A stretch of DNA of 64,000 bases. It comes from Athripsodes cinereus (taxonomy: Eukaryota; Arthropoda; Insecta; Trichoptera; Leptoceridae). The position numbers and the translations under genes were made by a program. Location of the stretch: assembly GCA_947579605.1 (NCBI GenBank), contig OX388314.1, forward strand, positions 12,707,982 to 12,771,981, written 5' to 3'. Positions 10,796 through 22,100 of this stretch are shown here, in pieces. The notes under the pieces were generated by a model. It was not told the origin of the DNA and did not search any database. It worked only from the letters and a program-made list of their open reading frames with translations. How positions within the stretch are numbered: the first letter of the stretch is position 1; each line of letters starts with the position of its first letter.

Positions 10796-13700
10796 CTAGT
10801 ATCTATTTCAGGAAGGGCCGAAAAGAGATAAACATTTGAATCTAAATGATCCTCTCGATTCAACATTATAGAACATTTTCACTACAAATACTGTAATATT
10901 TTTATAGCTGTAATATTTTCTTTATTAACAAATATTTATATATGCTGAAGCTCTAGTTTTTGACACAGAAAATTTTCCCTATAAGGAATATTCAATCCTT
11001 CTTTTAGACATTTATTCATATATGTTTGTTTTAGTAAAACTCCATATTAATTTACGAAAATAAACTGTTTGTGTTTTACTACATTTAGGTAATAATAGGT
11101 ACAGTAACCTGGTTTCTGAACCTATTACTGCTACTGTACCTAGCTACTGTAAAACTCAAACAGTTTGTGTTTATTCCCATAAAGTAGTATGAATGTATAA
11201 AATGTGTTATGCAAATCATGGCATATTAAATGAAAAATGTTATTTATGAAAATGTTTACAAATTATTTTGTAGATTTTAGTAGGTATAGAAATATTGTTA
11301 CTATTTACTTATGTGAATGCAATTTTATAGATGTTGTTTACAAACATGTTATTGCTTTTTAGCATTTTTTGTCAATCGCAAAGGCTTTAAAAAATGGCCT
11401 AGAATAGAATTAATGCCAGCATTATTCATTGTAAAAACTATTATTAGATAATTTTATTAAATTAAAAAAATCTATACATACATTACATATGTATAAGAAA
11501 CGTAGAACAAATTACAATGAATTTGTATAATGTGAGTGTGTAGTGTTGTTTCGTTAGTGACAATTGTATAATATAATGAGTAGACAAAAAAATATTATAT
11601 ATCTAGTAGAAAGTATTATTTTAAAATAGTAGATATAGGTGTAGCGATATCCATAGCGGAAACCCAGTGACCAATACCAGTAGCAGACCTATTCTATATC
11701 CACATACGGACAAAACACTACCACTTTTCTTGTGTGGAAGGAAGTAAGAAAGTATTGAGAGCTAAAAAATGTACAATCTCTTCATGGCAGACGAGATACG
11801 ATGTAAATGATCTTAACGTTTGATCCTCAAGTAGTTTCACTTCTGAATTTTTTCCCTTTCAATCTTGAATATATTCTTTGTAATTCTATCCTCGTACATT
11901 CTCTATAGAAACGAAAAAACGAGATTTTAATTAAGTAGTAACTGTTACAAGGGGTGATAATAACTTGAATGCTGGTAAGATGACATTAAATTTAACAGCT
12001 ACAATTCAAATGTTTGGAAAAATACGTCACAACCTGTTGAGGCCTTAAGTACTTATGCTGGAGTCCTATATCAACAACAACAATGATTATCACTGGTTTC
12101 CATAGTGGATTTAAAAAGTATTAATTATTAGTACAAAATATATTGCAACAGTGTAAATAACTTCATAAAATATTTCTTGTATTTATGCTACTCAAACTAA
12201 GTCATTATCGTAAAATTATATAAATGTATATAGTTCAACCAATAAATTTAGTAATATTATGAATCTGTAATTGAAATTAAAATAGTTTTTAAAGATTTAT
12301 GAATGTATTGAAATACCTATATTTGATACCAAGTGATAATTAAGTAGGTACCCAGATTTGTTTTCACTGAATACTTTTAATTTTTGACATATAAGATACA
12401 ACATGTACAAGGATACTCACATAACTTCTCGATATATTTTCAAATTGAGTCTGACACACGTGCACCGAGAATTATTGAGGCATAATTTGTAGACATGTAT
12501 CACTTTTCTTATGTAAATGTTTAAATTTTGCAGTTTAAAACACACCTAAAGAGACATTTTAAAGTAGCACAAAATATTTTCGAATCTGAAGTTTAGAAAA
12601 ATCATGAAACTTCAGTAGTAAGATTTTGACTGGATATGTTAACAAAAATATATCGAAATATCATATCTCGTATGATCAATTCTATAGATGATTGAGTAAA
12701 TTATAAATTAAAATGTGATGCATAACAATGTCAAATTGACAACCATATCAGTAATGTTACATAAATACTATCTAATCACCATGAATCTAGTCAATGTCTT
12801 AAAATTATAATATTGTCAATTGAATTTGAGGAATAAAATCAATTGAATGAGATTGTTTTATAATGATTAAAAACATCAATTTATTGTGTTGTATTTATAT
12901 AGCAAATTGTGATTTAATGTATTAATTACAAATGTGTTATTAATTAAATATTATTAATATGAAATAAGTTATTCCTTAGATACTTGTATTATATCGATTA
13001 TTCCAACCAATAGTTTTTATTTTCTTTTTACATTATACATTAACAGTGAGGTGCAAGCGATCTAATATTTTTTATCTTTTTCTTCTCTTTGCGATTATTG
13101 TAAAAGAAACAGATAAAAATGTGATATGTTCCATCCTTCTCTTTTCTATATATTGATAGCAGAAAAAAAGTGAGAAAAAACACTTGTTCATTCATTTATT
13201 AAAAATTTAGCAACATTGTACTTACTATAAATGAAACAAATCTATATCTTTTGGATGTTAATAAATTTGTATAAATTATATTAGTGATAATAAACAAAGT
13301 AAAATTTAAGTGTTAACATGTCATTTCTCATAATGATTTTTGAAAATAATGTGTCAAAAAAATATTGATTTACTTATTCATCCATTCTTTGCTGTATATT
13401 GATAACAAAACAAAGTTTTTAGAGAAATATGAATCAATAATAAACAGAAGCGGAGGTAATAAATAGCAAAGGCGCGATCTCTTCCAACAAACCCAAGATA
13501 CTGACGGAAATAACATATTATGTAACATGATCACAGAAATATCCTACCCGATAAAGAAAATTAAAGAGATAAGACATAATAATATGTGTATTATATTGTT
13601 AAGAAAATATAAAAAATATGTTTTTCGAGAGATTATGTATAGTCAAACCAAGAAATAACATACTTATATCCTTTAAATATATTTTTCAGGATAGTAGAGT

Positions 13701-14870
13701 TTTCTGCAATGATGTAATATTTTTTTATCAAAAAATCAAGCCTTTTTCATCATAAAAGTATGCTTCAATTTTGATGATGATTTTCTCCATTGGTCGTTCA
13801 ATTCCGTTCAATTCTGAGGATTATGTCCATTTAATTCACCATCTGTCATCACATTATCAATGATTTCACAACATTTAAAACTAAAGGGTATATTTCCTTA
13901 CTTAAGTATTTTAGATGATAAATTAAAATAATTTACTGCGATGAAAAAATTACAAGGCAGCTAATTGTTATTGACATGAAATATTGTACCTACCTATTGT
14001 TACTGTTATAGGTTATCGAAGATCAAAACCAGTTATAAAAAACATATAACAAGTTTTGATTCTAGATGGCAAATTTGTAAAATGATAATACCTATTTGAA
14101 ATAAGTAATCAGTGTCTATTTATTATTATATAAATGTGTAGTTAAATGTCTATTTTTTCGATAAATATTTAATTTGTATCAACAAAATAAAAATGTAAAA
14201 AAATTATTAAAAAAATGTAGAAATATGTACATAGTAAAAACCGAACTGACCGAGTCCATATGTAACAAGTAATTATTAAGGTACAAATTTAATTAAAGTA
14301 AATGAAGATATATTATTATATAATTTACATATTGGAAGTATACCTATATCATGTTTAGGAGTCATAATTGTATGTAAAAAATGTGTTTACTTACAAATAT
14401 AAATTTAAAAAACATTATAATACTTAGATTAATGCTTTGTGTGCCAAATAATGAAAATCTTATTATAATCTGTGAGTTTAAGAAAAGATATATCTATCTA
14501 TCTCATATTTGCATTTCTTTAAATGCAATGTAAATTAAATTTATATTTATAAAATTCTGCAGTAGTTCTCATTAATTTAAGATGAGAAGGCCTAAAATAA
14601 TGAGCTATATATTATTATTCAGGAGCAAAGTGAAGACGTTGTCCTTCCAACATAGTTTATCATACCCTTGAGATGGATTCTCTATTAAACTGCCCTGGAT
14701 AAATCACCTGACATCAAAATGTGGTAAAATATTTAATCGGATTTGTATACAGAATAACTTGCAGCACTATAATATTGTCCACTCTGGAACTAACATATGC
14801 GTGCGCATCATGATTTGGTCGAATACCATAAATATTTATATCTACAAAAACTACACAATGTATAAATAAT
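10796..14870. other. Long gene-free AT-rich interval
   Basis: No exon-like ORF, RNA gene or intact element was found in about 4 kb. Near 13468-13500, on the minus strand, there is a short remnant resembling the GGTTGGNTGGAAGA retroelement 3' motif seen elsewhere in the window. A weak inverted similarity links 11650 and 12100 but is too diverged to call. Confidence 0.4.
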
Positions 14871-15320
14871 TAGGACAGGAACAGATAAAACATTCACGTT
14901 ATCATTGCTTATATTTATTATTGTTTTAAGAATCCCTGGCTAAAAATAAGTCTGCCACTCTTTTCTATTTTGAGTGTTCTGTAAATGATGGATACACATA
15001 AAACATTCCATATCAGATATTAGGGCAGGAACAGATAAAACATTCACGTTATCATTGCTTATATTAATTATTGCTTTAAGAATCCCTGGCTAAAAATAAG
15101 TCTTCCACTCTTTTCTGTTTTGAGTGTTCTGTAAATGACGGATACACATAAAACATTCCATATCAGATATTAGGACAGGAACAGATAAAACATTCACGTT
15201 ATCATTGCTTATATTAATTATTACTTTAAGAATCCCTGGCTAAAAATAAGTCTTCCACTCTTTTCTGTTTTGAGTGTTCTGTAAATGACGGATACACATA
15301 AAACATTCCATATCAGATAT
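14871..15320. repeat. Tandem repeat, 3 x 150 bp
   Basis: Three consecutive units start at 14871, 15021 and 15171 (TAGGACAGGAACAG or TAGGGCAGGAACAG), with an exact period of 150 bp and only a few substitutions between units. Each unit runs through CCCTGGCTAAAAATAAGTC and GGATACACATAAAACATTCC. No long ORF is shared by the units. The near identity implies recent duplication. Confidence 0.9.
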
Positions 15321-15419
15321 TAAACAATTTCAATCCATATGATTTCAATGACATAGGAACTGACATTCCTGTAACATTCATGGGTGAGGGAGGGTGCAAC
15401 CCTTAATGTAATTTCAATC

Positions 15420-15490
15420 CATCAATGATGTGTATGCCACCCATCCGCAAAGTTTTCACTTTTATTGGAATGGAAAGGATGACTTGCTTT
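15420..15490 (+). repeat. Fragment of the satellite-related dispersed repeat
   Basis: It contains a TATGCCACCCATCCGCAAAG segment followed by ACTTTTATTGGAATGGAAAGG, matching in order the starts of the repeats at 56690 and 63590. It is short and diverged, so the assignment is tentative. Confidence 0.4.
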
Positions 15491-16072
15491 TTTTATATGC
15501 CTTCTTAAGGGATACGCATCGTGATTGAGTTAGTGATAGAATCTACATAAAAAATTACAAAAGAGCTTACATCTAAATGAATAATATTATAATGCAACAT
15601 TATAATAGAAATTATTTACGGGAAAAGATAATAAAATTATAGCCCAATATGGAAAAAAGTGTTTCAATTATAGATTTGTTCCTATTTGTGTGATGTATAT
15701 TATGTTACAAATACATGGGTAGTTTTTAAGAAATGTAAAAACTTGTGACATTCGATAGAAACATGATGTAGGTACCCGCAATATACATAATTATATTAGA
15801 GTGGCCAATATTAAAGTGCAATTAACGATTCCACACACACTTCCTATCTAATCAATTTATTTAATTTTTTTTTTAAAAAAAGCTTAAAACTTTTCTTTGG
15901 GTAAAAATTAGATTATTTTCCATTTTAATGATTAAGATAATAACAAATAACACAACCCAAGTATACAGAACTTTTTAAAACAATTTCAATAGCACTAAAG
16001 ATTCTATTTACATCATCATGGTATCTTCCTCAAGTAAGGTGGATAACTACTAAGATTAATATTATGATCTTA

Positions 16073-16222
16073 CCGCCTAAACAAATACGCACTTGGCGAT
16101 CGACTACAAATGAATTTTCGACAATAACCGTAGCAATAACGCATAATTACAAGGTACATGTAGGTAGATTGTCGAAAAGTTCGCCAGTAGTCGATCGCTA
16201 AGTACAGTTTGTCTACAGCCCC
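16073..16222. mobile_element. 150-bp MITE, possibly PIF/Harbinger-like
   Basis: Imperfect terminal inverted repeats of about 50 bp pair GGCGATCGACTAC (left) with GTAGTCGATCGC (right) and TTCGACAAT with ATTGTCGAA. TTA flanks both ends (16070-16072 and 16223-16225), consistent with the 3-bp TWA target duplication of PIF/Harbinger elements. It has no coding capacity. The outermost bases of the two ends differ, so the superfamily call is an inference. Confidence 0.6.
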
Positions 16223-17818
16223 TTATCTTGTTGTTCCAAACATTATAACCTACTTTAGAAAATTACATAAACAACTAGTATCATATATACGTTGATGCGA
16301 AATTATTGGTATTTATTTGATATGAGAAGAAATACTAAACTTTTGTTGTTATTAACATTTAAGCTACATTTACTTTTGTGTTTAGAAATAAAGCAAGCGT
16401 ATTCTTCTTTCCATATCCAAGCCTATAAACTCGATAAATTATTGAGACCCAGAAATGTGTTTTCAGATAACTTGAATTCCCCGAGACAAAAAAACTCCCA
16501 TTATTTTCTTATTTATTTTTGCTTAGCAATTTCATATTTTCCATGAGAAAAATATTACATCAAACATTCTTTATATTCATAAAACATATTATTTCAATTC
16601 ATCTTCTAAAGTTTTCATGTCCGGAGTATAGATATGATGAGCTTTTTTCCAACTTAAATCATTAGACTAAGGGTCATTTTTAACTTAAGAATTCGCTAGT
16701 ATTTCTGCCGCAAACGTCTAGTACAAATTTATCGCAGAGCCGTTGAACAGGCAACTTTGCCCACTACTCCATCATAGAATGGAGAAGGTACTCATTAGAC
16801 GCCACTTGCTCAAAGATGGAAAAATAGCACAAATACAAAAACTCTGGTGGCACCTGGCATATAGGCATTGGAGAAACATCAGGTTGAAAATAGCTGCTAG
16901 ACCACAGCCTAAACTGAAAAATGCTTCATCATTTGTATGTATTTGGTTTCAGAGTGTTTTTTTTTTTATATAAAGAATAGATATATTGAGCTCCATTTAC
17001 ATTACACAAAATCTCAGTCAAATAGCACATTGAAGTGAAAATCTTTTAGCAGAGCTAAAAAAATTACGGCTTTGATATAAATGTGGTTTTACGCGTTTGG
17101 GTTTTTATGGAAGGAAGGCATAGTATACACTTTCTGAGAATGTAGATAATAATACAAAATATCTTTAAACGCTGTTTGCTAATATTTCATAAATTTTGCT
17201 TTGACCTAACTTTAAAATAAATAATCTAGTCATTCATCAGTCATTATGATGTAATTATTTAGAAAAATATATGTACAGGAGAATTTCTTTACAACCTGTA
17301 TGTAAATTACTGTATCAAAATTTTATGGGTAATCATTGTAGCTACTATTATTCAAGAAATTATAATAACAATATATATTTAGACAATATATTTATGGAAA
17401 ATAAACAATTCAATCATTGAATATAAGCAGAAAATAATTATTATATAATAATATATTATATTACATTATTACGCTTGTGTGGTATAAATATGGTCATATA
17501 GGGAATTATAATGCTGGCCAATAAATTGTGTGTCCATGGGAATAAGAAAAATATTATTTGAATTTTTTGCTCTCACAATCATATTAATTTTAAATGTAAA
17601 AATTAGTAATTATCTTCAGGATAATATACCTATCAATAATAATAATAAACTTTGTTGCACAATAAAGAGCAAACATAATTACAAAGTTATTTAATAATGT
17701 AATACAAATAAATTATTTGTCACTAACTGCATCAAATATCAAAATGTGAAAAAAGTGTGTAAATGTGTATCTTTGTAGTTTGGTTACTCAATAGTTAAGT
17801 TTATTCATGGAAATTGGT
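16223..17818. other. Gene-free AT-rich interval
   Basis: Open stretches at 16292-16546 and 16743-16973 have no recognisable motifs, family similarity or flanking splice signals. Near 17638, AATAATAATAAACTTTGTTGCAC resembles the antisense 3' tail seen at 31117, suggesting a short retroelement remnant. Confidence 0.35.
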
Positions 17819-17949
17819 CTGTGGTTCGATACCAGGTGCAGGCAAACTCCCCTTTCACAACACAAGCTTTTAGTAGCTTACTGTGAGAGGTGTATAAGGT
17901 TGTATTTGGGTTTATAACAAAAACCCAGATATATCTTTTAAAAAAAAAT
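17819..17949 (+). mobile_element. SINE family A, 5'-truncated
   Basis: It begins at the box-B segment GTGGTTCGATACCAGGTGC, continues through the family body and ends in A9. Box A is absent. It is a typical 5'-truncated insertion. Confidence 0.72.
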
Positions 17950-19171
17950 AGGCAGTAGGTAACTTGGATGGTAGTCTCAACCATTTAATTGAATGATCTC
18001 CAAATTCAATCTTGCTGCTAAATTACTCCAGCTTCTAAACACATCCTACCATGAGAGTATTTATATGCTGAGTCCATTATACACTGTTTTTTTACTAAAG
18101 ATCTCATACGTAGTACATATCTGTAAAATATTGTTTGTATCCAATCACTCTTCAATTGTTTTTCCTGGGAGTACTGGACAGAAACCAGCCTTGTCAATTC
18201 GGAGTAATTTTGCACTAATTGAATCACCTGTTTCTAAGATATTTCTGCCTCAGTTGACAACATTGTATTTATTTTATCATTTACATAAAAATTAAAAAAG
18301 AGTAAATGCATGTTCTACTTTGAATTGATTATACTTCATTGGTCAGTGTTATCAATGTAAAAAATGGTCTCATGTTGATAATAAATAAATACATATGTAC
18401 AAAATGTAACCCTTCTTTTATTTGTGCAATTCGCTAGAAATGGTGTAAGCCAAGAAAGGGAAAGAACAAAAAATACTCTTTTTATGCAATACAGCAATAC
18501 CTCCAAACCCAGGATCAAGGGGCACCGTGTCACCGAAGGAATATGAAGGTCAGTCCTTTTTTTGTAGAGTCCTCTTTTTCCAAGAAGGTGGGGTAAGATA
18601 TTTGAGTGGAAGTAAGATATTTGAGTAAAAAAGATATTATAAAATTTTGAAACCTGAAACCTAAAAAAATGGTCCTCAAAGGAAAACAATTCACAGGTTT
18701 CCCATCTGCGGGTAATGGTAAATTGAATCAAATATTGATCAGTCTGCAAAGTTAAAAATGTTGGAGACCACCACAAAACAGAATAAAAAATGAACTTATT
18801 CATTGAAATCTGATATTTCTCTTGTCTGTTTCCGAAATGATTTCCAAATTTAATTTACTTGATAAAGTTACAATCTTTATTTGTTTATTTATTCATTCTT
18901 TACAGCACAATGGCTAGAAGTAATGACACAAAGAAATACATTCACATTAAATAAGTCAATATTTAAAGGGCGAGTTTGTACAATTTCATTCAAGTAAGCT
19001 AAACTTATTTATGTAATTATTAATTAGCTAATTTTAAAAAGTAAAACATTAAGACATCACATCTACACATATACTCACAAAATAATGAGTATTCAGACCT
19101 GACAAGTTACAAATAAAACAATGTAATAAAGAAATCTTACATAATTTATTTCTACACTTTACAGAGTAAAA
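17950..19171. other. Downstream flank of PolD2
   Basis: No supported gene was found. A 155-codon minus-strand open stretch (18336-18803) has no recognised family. A TTTATTTGTTTATTTATTC run near 18880 may be an antisense retroelement tail. Confidence 0.35.
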
Positions 19172-22100
19172 TTAATTATCATCAATTAAAAATGACATTG
19201 GGTAGCATTCAAGATTCCTCAAATTCACCAGTACTACAGTATGTGTGTTAGCAAACGATGGGACACATATCAAACGTACTTTCTGTCCTTGGGATCCTAA
19301 AATAATATATTACTCTAATTAATATTGACTGTTAAAAATAAAGAATGTTATTATATAATAGCATTCTTAGCAAATCATATACTCATTGGTTCAATCAAAA
19401 GCACTAATGTACTTAACCTGAGTCCACAGAAACTTTATTACCTTCAAACAGCTCTGTACTAAAGGACTCAGTGTTGCCAGCAAAGAAAACATCAGGACAG
19501 TTGTGAATAATAAAAGGGTCTTCAGCATCAGAAGGAGTACATGGCAGAGTATCAGGGGCAGTAGGAGCTAAGTGGCCCCACTGTAATGTGGACCTTAAAG
19601 CATCCATCGGAGTTTCTAGTTTGCTGTAACGTAGAATATCTGCAATAGGTTGACCTGAACTACCACAAATTACTCGACCTGTTGAGAAATTAAAATTTAA
19701 CTTATTATACCAAGAAGAATGTAAATAAATTGCAATGACTTGGGCATGCGGATAATGAAGGAAGTGAAAGCTGCATGCAAGGATAGGAGGAAGTGGTGCT
19801 CGATCCTTTCAGCCTACTTCATGACAAAAGCGGCATGATGGTATCTATATATATAACTTAATTTAATTTTTATAATTATACTATTATTATTTTTTTCTTA
19901 TATCTTTTTATATTTTATGTATGTATCTATTTTCTTGTTTAAATATTTTATTTGAGTACTTTCTTTTAACTGTATATGTGTATGCATGTGTGTGTGTGTG
20001 TGTATGTGTATGTATGTATGTGCATATGTATTTATATGTATATATATTTTATTTTATTTTTTTACTATTATTTTTTTTCTTTCAAATGGTTGGCTGGAAG
20101 ATGTTGCACTGCAACAAGTCCGCCATTTGACAGAACATTGTTTTTATTTATTATGTGTGTTTTTCAATTATGTTATTATGTTCTGTCAATGAAGTTTTAT
20201 TATTATCTCATATCTCATTTATTTAACAAAACAATATTAGATTCTACATTTTGAACACAATATAAGATTAACAATAAAATTTAAATATAACATTAAATAA
20301 CAAAAACCATAAAATATTAAAATAAATTTATATTCAAAATGTAGAACCCCAACATTATTCGAGTTGATTCTTCTTTATTATTATTATTATGTATAAATTT
20401 ATTTAAATTTTAAGCTATAATGACAAAAAATTAGTTTACAGAAAACTGATAGATATCTTACTATATTTATTTATTTATTTATTTATAAATGAAAACAATG
20501 AACATCATTACAGTAAAAACCTTTTCGCTGTCATTGTACGTACACATCAAACAATCAAGACAATAACAAAATATACAGAAAAATATAGATACATAGAAAT
20601 TCTATCTGAAAGATTCAGAGAAAAAAAAATTATACATAAAAATAACAGCTAATTATCTTGAAAATGTAAAATAAATATTAAAAATTAATAAGCCTAATGC
20701 CGTTAGCACACCTCCGCGGCGGAATCGAGAAAGCGGCTCCGCTTAAATCTGTCAGTTCGTGTGCGTCGTACGCAAGAGCGAGATGGCATGCTCAAATACA
20801 TACTGTTTTCTATACATCTATCTCTTTCTAGCACCGTTTCGCCATAGATTACGAAATAAGCATTCACATCTCCGCCTGTTTTTTCGCAGTCTCTGATGTT
20901 TCGCTTTTGTGCCGCTTTTGTATTTGTACAATTTGACAGATTTTTGGAGCGAAACCATGACCAAACGTCGAAATAGCGTGGGTCTGCGGTTAAGTGAAGT
21001 AAGATTCTCTCTATCTATATCATCATGAAATTTCCCACATATGGGGCAGTCACTAATAAACATAATAGTCGTCCTCTCCGTGCTAATATCCACATGCCGT
21101 TATTCTACTGATTACTACACTATCTATACCATCACGGCATCTCTCACAAATTTATTACATGCAGTTGGTCTACTGACTATCCCACTTCATCTATCTATAC
21201 AATCACGGCTTTCCCACAAGTTTATTACATGCAGTTGATCTACTGACTACCCCACTTTATCTATCTATACCATCACGGCTTTCCCACAAGTTTATTACAT
21301 GCAGTTGGTCTACTGACTACCCCACTTTATCTATCTATACCATCACGGCTTTCCCACAAGTTTATTACATGCAGTTGGTCTACTGACTATCCCACTTCAT
21401 CTATCTATACCATCACGGCTTTCCCACAAGTTTATTACATGCAGTTGGTCTACTGACTACCACACTTTATCTATCTATACCATCACGGCTTTCCCACAAG
21501 TTTATTACATGCAGTTGGTCTACTGACTATCCCACTTCATCTATCTATACCATCACGGCTTTCCCACAAGTTTATTACATGCAGTTGGTCTACTGACTAT
21601 CCCACTTCATCTATCTATACCATCACGGCTTTCCCACAAGTTTATTACATGCAGTTGGTCTACTGACTACCCCACTTTATCTATCTATACCATCACGGCT
21701 TTCCCACAAGTTTATTACATGCAGTTGGTCTACTGACTATCCCACTTTATCTATCTATACCATCACGGCTTTCCCACAAGTTTATTACATGCAGTTGGTC
21801 TACTGACTACCACACTATCTATCTATACCATCACGGCTTTCCCACAAGTTTATTACATGCAGTTGGTCTACTGACTATCCCACTTCATCTATCTATACCA
21901 TCACGGCTTTCCCACAAGTTTATTACATAGTCACCAGTCACCATAATAAACTTGTGGGAAAGCCGTGATGGTATAGATAGATGAAGTGGGATAGTCAGTA
22001 GACCAACTGCATGTAATAAACTTGTGGGAAAGCCGTGATGGTATAGATAGATAAAGTGGGATAGTCAGTAGACCAACTGCATGTAATATGCTTGTGGGAG

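Noticed and set aside
11640..12120. Possible inverted repeat (GGAAACCCAGTGA versus TCACTGGTTTCC)
   Set aside because: Only about 16 of 22 bases match, with no target duplication or further end similarity; could be chance.
16292..16973. Two 76-84 codon open stretches
   Set aside because: No family features; the first starts without a convincing ATG context and both lie in repeat-rich gene-free DNA.
18336..18803. 155-codon open stretch on the minus strand downstream of PolD2
   Set aside because: No recognised family, composition follows the local AT-rich DNA, and there is no splice or promoter context. Length alone is not enough.
19921..20254. Three overlapping plus-strand open stretches rich in Val, Cys and Tyr
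   Set aside because: They translate a TG/TATG microsatellite in different frames inside PolD2 intron 6.
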